Shown piece by piece: positions 10,049 through 21,919 of a stretch of DNA of 64,000 nucleotides. The position numbers and the translations under genes are program-made. The stretch covers positions 576,650-640,649 of the forward strand of contig NZ_LNYT01000007.1 of assembly GCF_001468125.1 (NCBI RefSeq). The letters are read 5' to 3'. Below the pieces are notes generated by a model that did not search any database, was not told the origin of the DNA, and worked only from the letters and a program-made list of their open reading frames with translations. Position 1 is the first letter of the stretch; the number at the start of each line of letters is the position of its first letter. The stretch comes from Legionella rubrilucens (GTDB taxonomy: Bacteria; Pseudomonadota; Gammaproteobacteria; Legionellales; Legionellaceae).

Positions 10049-10807
10049 TTCATCCAGCTTGGCGCCAATGTCTGGCCTGCGCATCAGGCTCTCGCCAATT
10101 AAAAAGGTGTTAATGCCATGGCGCTGCATGAGTTCAATGTCTGCACGGGTGTTAATGCCGCTTTCGGTAATCAGGCATTTGTCCAGAGGCAGGAGGTGTT
10201 TTAAATCAACACTGGTGTGGATGTCGGTTTTGAAGGTGTGCAGGCTGCGGTTGTTGATGCCCATGAGGGGTGTGGGCAGCGGCAGGGCGCGCTCCAGCTC
10301 CTCGCGGGTATGGCTCTCCACCAGCACGGCCATGCCTAATTCCTGTGCGATTTGACAATAATCCCGCAATTGACTGTCATCAAGCAGGGCCACTATCAAT
10401 AAAATGCAATCTGCACCCATGACTCTGCTTTCAAAAACCTGGTAACTGTCGATGATGAAATCCTTTCGCAACACGGGCAGGGAAGAATGAGTCCGTGCGA
10501 TGTGCAGATTGACCGCATCACCCTGAAAGAAGGGCTTGTCCGTTAGCACCGACAGACAGGCTGCGCCATGAGCTTCATAAATCCGGGCAATGGCGGCCAC
10601 ATCAAAATCAGCACGGATTAAACCTTTGCTGGGGGACGCTTTTTTAATTTCGGCAATGATAGCCGGGTTTTTTACCTGAAGCGCCTGCACAAAATCACGC
10701 ATGGGCGGCAGTTCGGTCATTTGCAGACTGGATAAGGGCTGTTGTTGTTTGGCCAGCGCCACATCGTGGCGCTTTTGTTCGGCTATTTTGTCTAAAATGC
10801 TGTTCAT
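10028..10807 (-). CDS. trpC: indole-3-glycerol phosphate synthase
   Basis: 259 residues, the length of a stand-alone TrpC without a fused TrpF. Converts carboxyphenylamino-deoxyribulose phosphate to indole-3-glycerol phosphate. Family hallmarks are visible: [11 protein letters not shown] with the catalytic Lys near the N-terminus, [19 protein letters not shown] and [10 protein letters not shown], and the phosphate-binding ESGI near the C-terminus. The ATG overlaps the trpD stop as ATGA, indicating translational coupling, and it is the last gene of the kdsD-to-trpC block. Its 3' end overlaps the convergent GGDEF-EAL gene. trpF, trpA, trpB and trpE are not in the window. Confidence 0.95.
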   Translation of the reverse strand: MNSILDKIAEQKRHDVALAKQQQPLSSLQMTELPPMRDFVQALQVKNPAIIAEIKKASPSKGLIRADFDVAAIARIYEAHGAACLSVLTDKPFFQGDAVNLHIARTHSSLPVLRKDFIIDSYQVFESRVMGADCILLIVALLDDSQLRDYCQIAQELGMAVLVESHTREELERALPLPTPLMGINNRSLHTFKTDIHTSVDLKHLLPLDKCLITESGINTRADIELMQRHGINTFLIGESLMRRPDIGAKLDELMGKNG

Positions 10808-11829
10808 GAGTTAAGACCGGATTGCTGGGTTAAATCCCTGAGTTGATAAAAATGCGCTTTGGCAATGCCTGAATCAATGGCTTTTGCCGCTAAGGCAATG
10901 CCTTCATGGATGTCCGCGGCAAGATCATTGCAATAGAGGGCTGCGGCGGTGTTTAAAAGGATGATATCGCGTGCCGGACCCTTTTCGCCGGCGAGGACCT
11001 GTTCAATCAACTGCAGGCTTTCTGCTGGTGAGTTGACTAAAATACCCTGCAGCGAGGGGTGGTATAAACCATAATCGGCGGGATCCAGCGTCCATTGTTT
11101 AAATTCCCCTTTGCTGTACTCGATCACGTCAGCCACGGCGTTAATGCTCAATTCATCCAGTCCGTCCCGGGCATGGATCACCAGGGCGCGCTCACTGCCC
11201 AAATTGGCCAGTACCTCGGCGATGGGTCGAAGCAGGCGTTCGGCGTACACGCCCACGACCTGTCGTTTAACCCGGGCGGGATTGACCAGCGGGCCTAAGA
11301 GATTAAAGAAGCTTCGGATACCCAATTGCTGCCTTGCATTGCGAACATGCTGCAGGGCTTTGTGAAAATGAGGCGCGAAAAGGAAACAAACCCCTTGCGT
11401 TTGCATGCAGGTTTTTAATTCCTCGTCCGTTAAGTCCAGTTTGAAACCGGCCTGCATCAGGAGATCGGAACTGCCGCTTGAACTGGAGACGGACCGGTTG
11501 CCATGTTTGGCTACTTTAGCGCCGGAGGCCGCGGCCACAATGCTGCTTAGGGTTGAGACATTAAACGTGTTCTTGCCGTCTCCGCCCGTACCGACGATGT
11601 CAATCAGCCCTTCACCTAAATCGATGCAATGCGCAAAATCCATCATTACCTGGGCTGCGGCAGTTAATTCCTCAACGGTTTCGCCTTTCATGCGCATCAA
11701 GGCCAGGAAGGCGGCAATTTGCCCGTCCTGAAGCTCGCCCTGCATGCAGGCTTTCATGATGGCCTGCATCGCTTCAGCGGTTAAGTGCTGGCCTTCAATG
11801 AGATGCTCAAAGAGTTTATTGGTATTCAT
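10804..11829 (-). CDS. trpD: anthranilate phosphoribosyltransferase
   Basis: 341 residues, normal for TrpD, which adds PRPP to anthranilate. The PRPP loop [14 protein letters not shown] and the following [17 protein letters not shown] are clear. Start ATG at 11829 lies inside the end of trpG (14-nt overlap), while the stop overlaps trpC by 4 nt. It is a separate gene, not the TrpGD fusion seen in enterobacteria. Co-directional with and coupled to LPS export genes upstream, so its expression may follow the lpt promoter unless an internal promoter exists. Confidence 0.95.
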   Translation of the reverse strand: MNTNKLFEHLIEGQHLTAEAMQAIMKACMQGELQDGQIAAFLALMRMKGETVEELTAAAQVMMDFAHCIDLGEGLIDIVGTGGDGKNTFNVSTLSSIVAAASGAKVAKHGNRSVSSSSGSSDLLMQAGFKLDLTDEELKTCMQTQGVCFLFAPHFHKALQHVRNARQQLGIRSFFNLLGPLVNPARVKRQVVGVYAERLLRPIAEVLANLGSERALVIHARDGLDELSINAVADVIEYSKGEFKQWTLDPADYGLYHPSLQGILVNSPAESLQLIEQVLAGEKGPARDIILLNTAAALYCNDLAADIHEGIALAAKAIDSGIAKAHFYQLRDLTQQSGLNS

Positions 11830-12385
11830 GATTAAGAAAATGACTCAATAAAGTTAACCCGTGTTCGCTTAAAATCGCTTCCGGGTGAAATTGTAGACCA
11901 AATAACGGGTATTGACGATGGGAGATGGCCATAATGGTGTTATCGGCCCAGGCATCAATGGCAAAGCACGTGGGCAGGGTCGCGCAATCGACGGCAAGGG
12001 AATGGTAACGGGTGGCCTGAAAGGGATTGGGTAATCCCTTAAACAGTCCCTGTTTATGATGCACAATGGGAGACGTCTTGCCATGGATAATCTCGGGAGC
12101 CCGGTGAATTTGACCGCCGAACGCATAGGCTAAGCATTGATGCCCCAGGCAAATGCCTAAAATGGGTATCTGCTGATAAAAATGCTGGATGGCCGCCACG
12201 GAAATACCTGCCTCCTGTGGGCTTTTGGGTCCGGGTGAAATGACTAAGTGGCTGGGCGCGAGCTGCTCTATTTCGCTTAAGTCAATCCTGTCATGGGCTG
12301 CGACATGGACATCAGCGCCAAGGGTTTGAAAATAATGAACCAGGTTATAGGTAAACGAATCGTAGTTATCAATAATTAACAGCAT
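11816..12385 (-). CDS. trpG: anthranilate/aminodeoxychorismate synthase glutaminase subunit
   Basis: A class I glutamine amidotransferase of about 189 residues: DNYDSFTYNLVHYF at the N-terminus, the nucleophile loop LGICLGHQCLAYAFGG, and the LQFHPEA His-Glu motif. It supplies ammonia to TrpE (anthranilate) and in many bacteria also to PabB (p-aminobenzoate), so TrpG/PabA cannot be separated by sequence alone; proximity to trpDC favours TrpG. The lptB stop TGA sits immediately upstream; I choose ATG at 12385 over the GTG at 12391 because the family starts right before the LLIIDNYDSF strand. The synthase partner TrpE is not in the window. Confidence 0.9.
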   Translation of the reverse strand: MLLIIDNYDSFTYNLVHYFQTLGADVHVAAHDRIDLSEIEQLAPSHLVISPGPKSPQEAGISVAAIQHFYQQIPILGICLGHQCLAYAFGGQIHRAPEIIHGKTSPIVHHKQGLFKGLPNPFQATRYHSLAVDCATLPTCFAIDAWADNTIMAISHRQYPLFGLQFHPEAILSEHGLTLLSHFLNHEYQ

Positions 12386-12387
12386 GA

Positions 12388-13113
12388 TCACAAGGTAAAT
12401 TCATCGCCCAGATAAACTGCGCGAACTTGTTGATTGGCGAGAATGGCATCTGGCGTTCCTTCACAAAGCAATTGCCCCTGGCTGACGATATAGGCCCGGC
12501 CGCAGATGTCTAAGGTTTCACGCACATTGTGATCGGTAATCAAGACGCCGATGTTTTTATCGCAAAGGTGCGAAATGATTTTTTTAATATCCAGTACGGA
12601 AATGGGATCAACGCCCGCAAAGGGTTCATCAAGCAGTATGAACGTGGGCTCGATCGCTAAAGCGCGGGCGATTTCCACACGGCGGCGCTCACCGCCCGAC
12701 AGACTCATCCCCAGGTTTTTGCGTAAATGGGTGATGTGGAATTCTTCTAAAAGCTGGTTGAGTTTTTTCTGACGTGCCGGCTCATCCAGATCATTGCGTA
12801 ATTGCAGGATGGAATAAATGTTGTCATTCACCGTCATTTTGCGAAACACGGAGGCTTCCTGGGGGAGGTAACCAATGCCCATGCGGGCACGCTGGTGCAT
12901 GGGAGCCCGGGTGACATCCTGATTATCAAGAATAATACGGCCTTCATCACAGGACTGCAATCCGACGATCATGTAGAAACAGGTGGTTTTACCCGCGCCA
13001 TTGGGGCCTAAGAGGCCGACGCATTCGCCGCGATTAATCGACAGGCTCACGCCATTAACCACGGTGCGGGTTTTGAATGATTTTTTTAAATGCTCAGCCC
13101 GAAGGGAAGTCAT
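12388..13113 (-). CDS. lptB: LPS export ABC transporter ATPase
   Basis: 241 residues, matching LptB. Walker [12 protein letters not shown], signature [15 protein letters not shown], Walker [14 protein letters not shown] and H-loop TDHN are all present. LptB powers extraction of LPS from the inner membrane with LptFG (not in the window) and passes it to LptC-LptA. Its ATG overlaps the lptA stop (4 nt) and it is followed directly by trpG. Confidence 0.97.
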   Translation of the reverse strand: MTSLRAEHLKKSFKTRTVVNGVSLSINRGECVGLLGPNGAGKTTCFYMIVGLQSCDEGRIILDNQDVTRAPMHQRARMGIGYLPQEASVFRKMTVNDNIYSILQLRNDLDEPARQKKLNQLLEEFHITHLRKNLGMSLSGGERRRVEIARALAIEPTFILLDEPFAGVDPISVLDIKKIISHLCDKNIGVLITDHNVRETLDICGRAYIVSQGQLLCEGTPDAILANQQVRAVYLGDEFTL

Positions 13114-13652
13114 GTCGTCTTCTCAAATTTTTTGACATCCTTTTTCTCAGGATGAATGACAATTAAGGTACGCAATTGACCGTCGCTTTGCGATACCACA
13201 TGTTGTTTCAGGGTATCATAACTGATTTTTGGTGCCGAGAAGGAATTGTTACCCTGTTCCACCCGGGCATTGCCTATCAGTTCAATGAGATGCTTGTCTG
13301 GATAATAGCGGATGGTGTTGGCATAAGCATGCAGCAGGGGTTTGTCCAGGGCTGTTTGTGTCCAATAATGGGCCTGATTGTCTTTGTCGCCCTCGGCAAT
13401 AGCAACGACCAGCTTGTTTTGCTGATTGCCTTCGGTGACAGCACGGGCGGCGCGCAGATGGGTGGTTCCCTGATCCAGTTCAACATGGCCCTCGTAGACG
13501 CCGCGGTGGGTCTGCTGACTTAAATCGGCGGCATCTGCGGACAGTTCCATGACTTTTTCGCGATCATCCGGCATGGCTGACAGCGTTTGCCAGGACAGCA
13601 GCAACACGCCAAAGGCAAGAAATGAAATCAATTTACGCATCACGAGGCTCAT
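13110..13652 (-). CDS. lptA: periplasmic LPS transport protein LptA
   Basis: About 180 residues with a Sec-type signal peptide ([21 protein letters not shown] then MPDD) and the OstA/LptA beta-jellyroll pattern, including [12 protein letters not shown] and an Asn/Gln-rich strand region. It bridges LptC and LptD across the periplasm. Two starts are possible: ATG at 13652 (used here, overlapping lptC by 20 nt) and ATG at 13640, which gives a tighter signal peptide; neither has a strong ribosome binding site. The C-terminal [11 protein letters not shown] tail is basic. Confidence 0.9.
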   Translation of the reverse strand: MSLVMRKLISFLAFGVLLLSWQTLSAMPDDREKVMELSADAADLSQQTHRGVYEGHVELDQGTTHLRAARAVTEGNQQNKLVVAIAEGDKDNQAHYWTQTALDKPLLHAYANTIRYYPDKHLIELIGNARVEQGNNSFSAPKISYDTLKQHVVSQSDGQLRTLIVIHPEKKDVKKFEKTT

Positions 13653-14208
13653 AAGTAGCGCGCGCTCCGCTCAGTAGCTGAACATGCTTTTGCTCAAGGT
13701 AAGCTTTCATGCCCTGCGAGTGGACAATGCTTCCCGGACGTTCAAAAATGACATCGAGGGCGGAGGTTGCAAGTTTTTGTTGAGGAAAATAGGTTAATTC
13801 GTCCGTTTTAAGGGTGCTTTCTTCGGTATGCGCATCGCCTCCCTGATGGACTATCACCTGCTTTAAGAAGGTAATTTCTTCACCACGGTGAATTGCCCGG
13901 GCCGAATTGGCGCGGATTTCCCAGTCGGGTTGATCATCCTGCGCAATGACAATACGGGGTAACTTAAGCAGGTGAGTATCCTGCCTGGGAATGTGCCGTA
14001 ATTCCGGCGTCTCGATGTAATTGGCCAGTTTACCCTTCTCATCAAACTGCCTGACGGCGAGGCCTGTGATGATAGTATCTGCGGTAATGGACAGGGTTCG
14101 TTTATCCAGGCGAATGGCCGAGTCGGAGGAACTGGCAAAATAGTAGCCTGAGAAGGCCAGGGTTACCAGGGCGCAAAAGAGCCACACTGCCTGCTTGGCC
14201 GCGTTCAT
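13633..14208 (-). CDS. lptC: LPS export protein LptC
   Basis: 191 residues, one N-terminal membrane anchor (about 7-27) followed by a periplasmic DUF1239/LptC fold. The segment FDEKGKLANYIETPEL is typical of the family. It docks on LptBFG and hands LPS to LptA. Order kdsC-lptC-lptA-lptB is the conserved gammaproteobacterial arrangement; the start overlaps the kdsC stop as ATGA. Confidence 0.92.
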   Translation of the reverse strand: MNAAKQAVWLFCALVTLAFSGYYFASSSDSAIRLDKRTLSITADTIITGLAVRQFDEKGKLANYIETPELRHIPRQDTHLLKLPRIVIAQDDQPDWEIRANSARAIHRGEEITFLKQVIVHQGGDAHTEESTLKTDELTYFPQQKLATSALDVIFERPGSIVHSQGMKAYLEQKHVQLLSGARATYEPRDA

Positions 14209-14732
14209 GAGGCAAAATACCCCGCTAAAGCAGCATCCTGTTTCTGCTGGGCGCTGAGTAACAAATCGCAGACTTCGCGTACCGCGCCGCGGCCGCCATG
14301 CTGATCGGTTACCCAGGCGGCAAATTCCTTGACCTGCCTGACCGCATTGGCCACGGCAATGCCCATACCGACGCGTTGAATAATCGGTAAATCGGGCAGA
14401 TCATCGCCGATGTAGGCGATTTCATCCAGAGCAAAGCCCAGACGTTCCCGCAGTTGCTCAAAGGCGCTGCGCTTGTCGACCTGGCCTTTAAAATAGTGCG
14501 TGATGCCTAATTGCTGCATGCGATGATCAATCACGGCATTGCGGGCCGTGGTAATGACGGCGACTTCAATGCCGGCGGCCATCAGCAGTTTGAGTCCCAT
14601 GCCGTCCTGGACATGAAAGGCCTTTAATTCATTGCCATGGTTATCAATGTACAGCAGACCGTCGGTTAAAACCCCATCGACATCGCAGATGAGGCATCGA
14701 ATTTTTTTTGCTTTTTCAATCAGGTTGTTCAT
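14205..14732 (-). CDS. kdsC: 3-deoxy-D-manno-octulosonate 8-phosphate phosphatase
   Basis: About 175 residues, HAD superfamily C0 type without a cap domain. Motif I is DVDGVLTDG, motif II TTARN region, motif IV GDDLPDLP. It removes phosphate from Kdo-8-P in Kdo synthesis for LPS. The open frame extends 26 codons further upstream, but ATG at 14732 follows AAGGCG at good spacing and matches the family length, so the longer form is rejected. The gene lies 10 bp after kdsD. Confidence 0.95.
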   Translation of the reverse strand: MNNLIEKAKKIRCLICDVDGVLTDGLLYIDNHGNELKAFHVQDGMGLKLLMAAGIEVAVITTARNAVIDHRMQQLGITHYFKGQVDKRSAFEQLRERLGFALDEIAYIGDDLPDLPIIQRVGMGIAVANAVRQVKEFAAWVTDQHGGRGAVREVCDLLLSAQQKQDAALAGYFAS

Positions 14733-14742
14733 GTTTTTCGCC

Positions 14743-15705
14743 TTAAAAAACACCTGCGCGCAGCAGGTCATGAAGATGGATGACGGCAACGGGTTTTTGT
14801 TCTTCATCAATAACCACCAGGGAGGTGATGGTGTATTTTTGCATAATGGCCAGGGCTTCTGCTGCCAGTGTACCGGCCTTGATGGTTTTGCATTGCCGGC
14901 TCATGACCTCGGTCAGCGGCGTGGTATTGATGTCAAAATGCCTGGTGAGGGTGCGGCGAATGTCCCCGTCGGTATAAACGCCGGTTAAACGGCCATGGCT
15001 ATCCACCACGCAGGTCATGCCCAGTTTTTTTGCCGTGACTTCAATCAGCGCTTCGCTGATGGTGGCTCGTTCGCTGACCAGCGGCAATTCTTCGCCGCGG
15101 TGGCAGAGTTCATCGATTTTAAGCAGCAGGCGCCGGCCCAATGCACCGCCGGGATGTGAAAGAGCAAAATCTTCGGCGCTGAAGCCTTTGGCCTGCAGGA
15201 GGGCAATGGCTAAGGCATCACCCATGACCAGCGACACGGTGGTACTGGTCGTCGGCGCAAGGCCAAGCGGGCAGGCTTCCTGTTCAATGCTGATGTCCAG
15301 ATTCACATCGGCGGTTTTAGCCAGTGTCGACTGGTTGTTGCCGGTTAAGGCAACTAAAGGGATCTCCAAACGTTTCAAGAGGGGAAGGAGAACCACGATT
15401 TCGCTGGTATTGCCTGAATTGGAAATGGCTAAGACCACATCCTGCCGGGTAATCATACCCAAATCGCCATGACAGGCTTCGCCGGGATGCATAAAAAAGG
15501 CAGGCGTGCCGGTGCTGGCCAGGGTGGCGGCTATTTTATTGGCAATATGACCGGATTTTCCCATACCGGTAACCACCACGCGGCCTTTGCAGGCAAGCAG
15601 GATTTCGCAGGCTTTTTCAAAGCGTTCGTCGATGCGTTGCGTCAAGTCAAAAACGGCTCTCGCTTCGGTTTCGATAACGGCAAGACCTAATTGGCAAAAA
15701 TTCAT
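14743..15705 (-). CDS. kdsD: D-arabinose 5-phosphate isomerase
   Basis: About 320 residues: an N-terminal SIS domain (VVVTGMGKSGHIANK, then FFMHPGEACHGDLGM) and two C-terminal CBS domains, the KdsD/KpsF/GutQ layout. It makes arabinose-5-phosphate from ribulose-5-phosphate for Kdo synthesis. The frame runs 23 codons upstream to a TTG at 15774, but ATG at 15705 fits the family N-terminus, and a -10-like TACAAT at 15737-15742 would place the transcript start downstream of the longer start. No clear Shine-Dalgarno precedes 15705. First gene of the LPS/trp block; it diverges from the mla operon. Confidence 0.93.
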   Translation of the reverse strand: MNFCQLGLAVIETEARAVFDLTQRIDERFEKACEILLACKGRVVVTGMGKSGHIANKIAATLASTGTPAFFMHPGEACHGDLGMITRQDVVLAISNSGNTSEIVVLLPLLKRLEIPLVALTGNNQSTLAKTADVNLDISIEQEACPLGLAPTTSTTVSLVMGDALAIALLQAKGFSAEDFALSHPGGALGRRLLLKIDELCHRGEELPLVSERATISEALIEVTAKKLGMTCVVDSHGRLTGVYTDGDIRRTLTRHFDINTTPLTEVMSRQCKTIKAGTLAAEALAIMQKYTITSLVVIDEEQKPVAVIHLHDLLRAGVF

Positions 15706-15736
15706 TAGAGGATGAATGTTTGTTAAGCTGGCGGCT

Positions 15737-15742
15737 ATTGTA
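15737..15742 (-). promoter_or_regulatory. candidate -10 of the kdsD-lpt-trp block
   Basis: TACAAT on the minus strand, 32-37 bp upstream of the kdsD ATG. The -35 region 17 bp further up (TGCAAA) is weak, so this is a tentative sigma-70 promoter for the whole eight-gene block. Confidence 0.4.
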
Positions 15743-15904
15743 ACAGAAACGATTTTTCTTTGCATGCGCGACAAGAATAACCAGAATACTGCCAGACAGT
15801 TCCGGGGGAGATGAGGGGGGCGGGTAATTCTTTCATTCTATTGAGAAAAGAATGCCTGCGGCAAAAGGCTGGTTTAAAATTCGCAAAATTGTATCCTTCC
15901 AGTA

Positions 15905-15910
15905 TATAAT
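15905..15910 (+). promoter_or_regulatory. candidate -10 of the mla operon
   Basis: A consensus TATAAT inside AGTATATAAT, 28-33 bp upstream of the mlaF ATG in the kdsD/mlaF divergent region. The -35 hexamer is poor. Confidence 0.45.
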
Positions 15911-15937
15911 TACCCATTCACCCAAATCGGAACCATC

Positions 15938-16735
15938 ATGCTAGATAATCTGGTGCAAATCAGCCAATTGACTTTTATGCGCGGCGACAAGTGCATTTTT
16001 AATAAGGTTGATATGACTGTCGAGCGCGGGAAAATCACGGCCATTATGGGGCCGAGCGGCAGCGGCAAGACGACCCTCCTGCGTTTAATCGGGGCGCAGC
16101 TTGCTCCAGACAGCGGCGAAATTCGTGTTGACGGCCAGAATCTTCATCAGTTATCACGCAAGGCCCTTCTTGCAGCACGGCAAAAAATGGGTCTGTTATT
16201 TCAGAGCAGTGCCCTGTTTACCCATTTAAATGTCTTTGAAAACGTGGCATTTCCCCTGCGCGAGCACACCAATCTCAATGAAACCATGCTGCGTGATGTG
16301 GTACTGATGAAACTGGAGGCGGTAGGCTTACGCGGGGCGGCTGAATTAATGCCGGCCGAGCTGTCCGGCGGGATGGTCAGGCGGGTGGCGCTGGCGAGGA
16401 CCATTGCCCTTGATCCGCAATTGATGATGTATGACGAACCATTCACCGGTCAGGATCCCATTTCCATGGGGGTTCTGGTGCGTTTAATCAAGCGCCTGAA
16501 CCAGTTGCTGAGCACGACAACCATCATTGTCTCCCATGACGTGGAAGAAACCTGCTCAATCGCAGACTATGCTTACCTCATTGCCGGCGGCCGGCTGATC
16601 GGTCATGGCACGCCGCTTGCCTTAAAACAATCGACAGAGCCGCAGATTAAGCAGTTTATGCATGGAGAGGCTGACGGCGTGGTGCCGTTCCATTACCCTG
16701 CAAAACCCTATACTGAGGAGTTGTTAGATGCTTGA
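15938..16735 (+). CDS. mlaF: MlaF, ATPase of the lipid-asymmetry ABC transporter
   Basis: 265 residues. Walker [16 protein letters not shown], the Mla-type signature [17 protein letters not shown], Walker [13 protein letters not shown] and H-loop SHDVEE. It energises MlaE in moving phospholipids between the inner membrane and the MlaC shuttle, keeping the outer leaflet free of phospholipid. First gene of mlaFEDCB; overlaps mlaE by 8 nt. C-terminus ends in a family-typical charged tail. Confidence 0.95.
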   Translation: MLDNLVQISQLTFMRGDKCIFNKVDMTVERGKITAIMGPSGSGKTTLLRLIGAQLAPDSGEIRVDGQNLHQLSRKALLAARQKMGLLFQSSALFTHLNVFENVAFPLREHTNLNETMLRDVVLMKLEAVGLRGAAELMPAELSGGMVRRVALARTIALDPQLMMYDEPFTGQDPISMGVLVRLIKRLNQLLSTTTIIVSHDVEETCSIADYAYLIAGGRLIGHGTPLALKQSTEPQIKQFMHGEADGVVPFHYPAKPYTEELLDA

Positions 16736-17510
16736 CAGAATTGCACGCTTCGGCGGGCGTGGTTTGAATACATTGCAGACTGTAGGCAATTCCGGTCTTT
16801 TCTTACTGGGGATTTTTGCCCGCAAGCCTGATTTGCCGCGGTTGTGGCCGGCTTTGCGTGTACAACTGTATTCCGTAGGCTTTCTTTCTTTTTTAATTAT
16901 TGTAGTATCCGCACTGTTTATCGGCATGGTGGTCGGTTTGCAGGGGTATAATACGCTGCAGAAATTCGGCGCCGCCAGCCAACTGGGGCAGTTACTGGCC
17001 TTAAGCATTGCACGTGAACTGGGCCCGGTGATCAGTGCTTTGCTGTTTGCCGGCCGTGCCGGCTCTGCCTTGACGGCAGAAATTGGCCTCATGAAGGCCA
17101 CTGAGCAATTGGCCAGTATGGACATGATGGGGGTGGATCCGTTAGGCCGTGTCATTTACCCCCGTTTTTTAGCCGGGTTGATTTCTCTGCCCCTGCTTGC
17201 CCTGATTTTTTCAGCCGTGGCGGTTTATGGCGGGTATTTTATCGGCGTGGAGTGGTTGGGTGTGGATGCAGGAAGCTTTTGGTCCAACATGCAGGCTTCG
17301 GTTAATTTCCGTCTCGACGTGCTCAGCGGAATGGTTAAAAGTATAGTTTTCGCTTTTGTTGTAGTGTGGATAGCTGTGTTTCAGGGATTCAGTTGTATTC
17401 CTACTGCCGAAGGTATCAGTCAGGCAACGACCCGCACAGTTGTGTATTCATCATTGGCGGTGCTGGGGCTTGATTTTTTATTGACAGCAATGATGATTGG
17501 AGGTTGGTGA
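16728..17510 (+). CDS. mlaE: MlaE, permease of the lipid-asymmetry ABC transporter
   Basis: 260 residues, strongly hydrophobic with five to six membrane segments. Contains the MlaE family core [34 protein letters not shown] (conserved coupling region) and the [12 protein letters not shown] segment. Inner-membrane partner of MlaF and MlaD. ATG overlaps the mlaF end. Confidence 0.95.
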   Translation: MLDRIARFGGRGLNTLQTVGNSGLFLLGIFARKPDLPRLWPALRVQLYSVGFLSFLIIVVSALFIGMVVGLQGYNTLQKFGAASQLGQLLALSIARELGPVISALLFAGRAGSALTAEIGLMKATEQLASMDMMGVDPLGRVIYPRFLAGLISLPLLALIFSAVAVYGGYFIGVEWLGVDAGSFWSNMQASVNFRLDVLSGMVKSIVFAFVVVWIAVFQGFSCIPTAEGISQATTRTVVYSSLAVLGLDFLLTAMMIGGW

Positions 17511-17513
17511 ATC

Positions 17514-17990
17514 ATGAGCAAGCAACGGTACATTGATATCAGTGTTGGACTCTTCATGCTGTTGGGTTTACTGGCTTTCTTTGTCATGGCGATGAAAGTA
17601 AGCGGTATTTCAAGCTTTTCATCCACAAAAGGCTACCAGGTAACGGCCGATTTTACCGACATCGGCGGTTTGAAAGTGCGGGCGCCGGTGACTATTGCCG
17701 GGGTTAAAATTGGCGAAGTGACGCGCATTGAACTTCAACCTGGGGAACTCAACGCCAAGGTAACCATGCTGCTTCGCAGCGACAAACCCATTCCCTACGA
17801 GGATGTGTCGGCACGCATCCTGACGGAAGGACTGCTGGGGTCAAACTACATCAGCATTGTTCCCGGTTTTGAGGATGAAGGCGAGGGCAAACATCCCTAC
17901 CTGCGAGAAGGGGATGTGATTGCCAAAACCCAGGAAGCCATCATCCTGGAAAATTTAATTGGACAACTCTTATTCAATATTAAGAAATAG
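17514..17990 (+). CDS. mlaD: MlaD, MCE-domain periplasmic ring subunit
   Basis: 158 residues: an N-terminal membrane anchor (about 9-28) and one MCE domain with the motif FTDIGGLKVRAPVTIAGVKIGEV. MlaD forms a hexameric ring over MlaE that passes phospholipid to MlaC. It is slightly shorter than the E. coli protein at the C-terminus. Three nucleotides separate it from mlaE. Confidence 0.94.
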   Translation: MSKQRYIDISVGLFMLLGLLAFFVMAMKVSGISSFSSTKGYQVTADFTDIGGLKVRAPVTIAGVKIGEVTRIELQPGELNAKVTMLLRSDKPIPYEDVSARILTEGLLGSNYISIVPGFEDEGEGKHPYLREGDVIAKTQEAIILENLIGQLLFNIKK

Positions 17991-17998
17991 GATCGAGA

Positions 17999-18604
17999 AT
18001 GCAAAAAATAAAAACCCTTCTTTTTTTCATGGCCTGTTCACTGACCTCGCTGTTATGGGCGGCTTCCAACCCCGTTCCCATGCTGGAGACCTCAGCGAAT
18101 CAGATTCTGTCCACCCTGGAAAAGAACAAGGCCACCTTGAAAAACAACCCGCAGGTGATCTACCGCGCTGTGGAACAATCACTGCTGCCGAATGTTGATG
18201 TCAGCGGCATGTCGCGCTCGGTGCTGGGACGTCAGGCCTGGATGAAGGCGACTCCGAGCGAACGGCAGCAATTTTCCCAGGCGTTTACGCAACTGGTTAT
18301 CCGTACCTATGCCAGCCCTTTGGCCGAATACACCGATGAAACCGTGAAATTTCTGCCTGTCCGGGGTTCGCTTGAAGGGCGGTTTTTACGGGTAAACAGC
18401 CTCATTGTCCGATCCAATGGCAAAAATATTCCATTAAGTTACAGCCTTGTGGCGAAGAATGGCCAGTGGAAGATTTATGATTTGAGCGTGGAGGGGGTCA
18501 GTCTGCTGCAGAGTTTCCGTTCCCAGTTTGCTCAGGCGCTGCAGAATTCCAACATGCAGGAGCTCATTAAGCAAATGCGCGAACGCAGTAAAAAAGCAGC
18601 TTAA
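17999..18604 (+). CDS. mlaC: MlaC, periplasmic phospholipid-binding shuttle
   Basis: 201 residues with a Sec signal peptide (KIKTLLFFMACSLTSLLWA then ASNP) and a Tol-Tol-Ttg2 (MlaC) domain: LLPNVDVSGMSRSVLGRQAW and RTYASPLAEY are characteristic. It carries phospholipid between the outer-membrane MlaA complex and MlaFEDB. mlaA is not in this window. Confidence 0.93.
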   Translation: MQKIKTLLFFMACSLTSLLWAASNPVPMLETSANQILSTLEKNKATLKNNPQVIYRAVEQSLLPNVDVSGMSRSVLGRQAWMKATPSERQQFSQAFTQLVIRTYASPLAEYTDETVKFLPVRGSLEGRFLRVNSLIVRSNGKNIPLSYSLVAKNGQWKIYDLSVEGVSLLQSFRSQFAQALQNSNMQELIKQMRERSKKAA

Positions 18605-18606
18605 TC

Positions 18607-18879
18607 ATGCCAACGTTCAAACCAGACAGCCCTATGACTTTCGACACCGCGGAAGCCTGCCGCCGGCGCCTCGTTGATTTTCTTAAACAGACCCGTGAAT
18701 CGGATGTGATCATGGATTTAAGCGAAGTCAGCCATTGCGACAGCGCGGGGCTTGCGTTGTTGATTGAAGCTCAGCGTCTGTGCAGGCAATTGCATAAACG
18801 CTGCCAGATCACTAATATTCCGCCTTTAGTCCATGCGCTGGCTGAATTTTGCGGTTTGGAAAAAATCGTAGTCTCCTGA
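18607..18879 (+). CDS. mlaB: MlaB, STAS-domain subunit
   Basis: 90 residues forming one STAS domain with DLSEVSHCDSAGLALL as the core. MlaB binds and stabilises MlaF. It begins 3 nt after the mlaC stop. There is a second in-frame ATG at 18634, so the exact start is uncertain. Confidence 0.88.
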   Translation: MPTFKPDSPMTFDTAEACRRRLVDFLKQTRESDVIMDLSEVSHCDSAGLALLIEAQRLCRQLHKRCQITNIPPLVHALAEFCGLEKIVVS

Positions 18880-18900
18880 CAAGTCAGGCAAAAGAACAGA

Positions 18901-18919
18901 AGGCGAGAGTGCCTCGCCT
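18901..18919. repeat. intergenic hairpin between mlaB and the bolA-like gene
   Basis: AGGCGAG-agtgc-CTCGCCT is a perfect 7-bp inverted repeat in the 62-bp gap. It lacks a T-tract, so it more likely marks an mRNA processing or stability point than a terminator. Confidence 0.45.
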
Positions 18920-18941
18920 CCGAATAAAGTGGAACTGTTGT

Positions 18942-21203
<2,262 letters not shown>

Positions 21204-21246
21204 TTATTCTCACCGTCAGGCTTTCATTTAATGTTGAAGGAACATC

Positions 21247-21861
21247 ATGTCCAATGAGAAGGAATGGTTTAAAACCATTAATGAAATCCAGGCGATAGCC
21301 CAGAATGGCCTCGCTTATTGCCAAAATGAATTTGATCAGGAACGCTACCTGCGCCTGCGTGAGCTTGCAGCTCAGCTTGCCGCACCCACCAGTGAGAAGG
21401 CGCCTGATATTGCCCATTTATTCAGTTTTGAAACAGGCTATGCCACGCCCAAGCTGGATGTGCGGGCTTTTGTTGTCAAAAACCATAAAATTCTGCTGGC
21501 TCAGGAAAAGTCCGACGGTTTATGGACTCTGCCGGGCGGGTGGGTGGATGTCAATGAATCGCCTTCGGAATCCGTTATCCGTGAAACACGGGAAGAAACC
21601 GGGTATCACGTCAAGGTGATTCGCTTAATGGCGCTTTGGGACAAGCTCAAACACGATCATCCACCGCAATGGCCGCATGCTTACAAATGCTTTTTTCATT
21701 GTGACATTGAATCCGGTGAGGTTAGGCCAGACAAGGAAATTGCGCAGGTGGATTTTTTTACGGTCGATCACTTGCCGCCGCTATCCATCCACCGTGTGAC
21801 AGAAAAGCAGCTGCAACGTCTTTATGAAACAATCGGGAAGCGCGAAGCCTTGTTTGATTAA
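21247..21861 (+). CDS. Nudix hydrolase with N-terminal Nudix_N_2-like domain
   Basis: 204 residues. The first 65 form a small helical domain as in ADP-ribose pyrophosphatase-like Nudix proteins, followed by a complete Nudix box: Gly, five residues, Glu, seven residues, REtrEETGY. Likely hydrolyses a nucleoside diphosphate linked to another moiety (ADP-ribose or ADP-glucose are family substrates). It has its own ribosome binding site (GAAGGA) and follows the Nif3-like gene by 43 bp. Confidence 0.88.
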   Translation: MSNEKEWFKTINEIQAIAQNGLAYCQNEFDQERYLRLRELAAQLAAPTSEKAPDIAHLFSFETGYATPKLDVRAFVVKNHKILLAQEKSDGLWTLPGGWVDVNESPSESVIRETREETGYHVKVIRLMALWDKLKHDHPPQWPHAYKCFFHCDIESGEVRPDKEIAQVDFFTVDHLPPLSIHRVTEKQLQRLYETIGKREALFD

Positions 21862-21919
21862 TCCAGGGTAGCGAAAAAGCGCGGGCTGCGCCCCAGCACT
21901 CCCTAGATGCTGAAGGCGC

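Noticed and set aside
14733..14810. N-terminal extension of KdsC
   Set aside because: It overlaps the kdsD 3' end and lacks a ribosome site, while ATG 14732 has AAGGCG and matches the family length.
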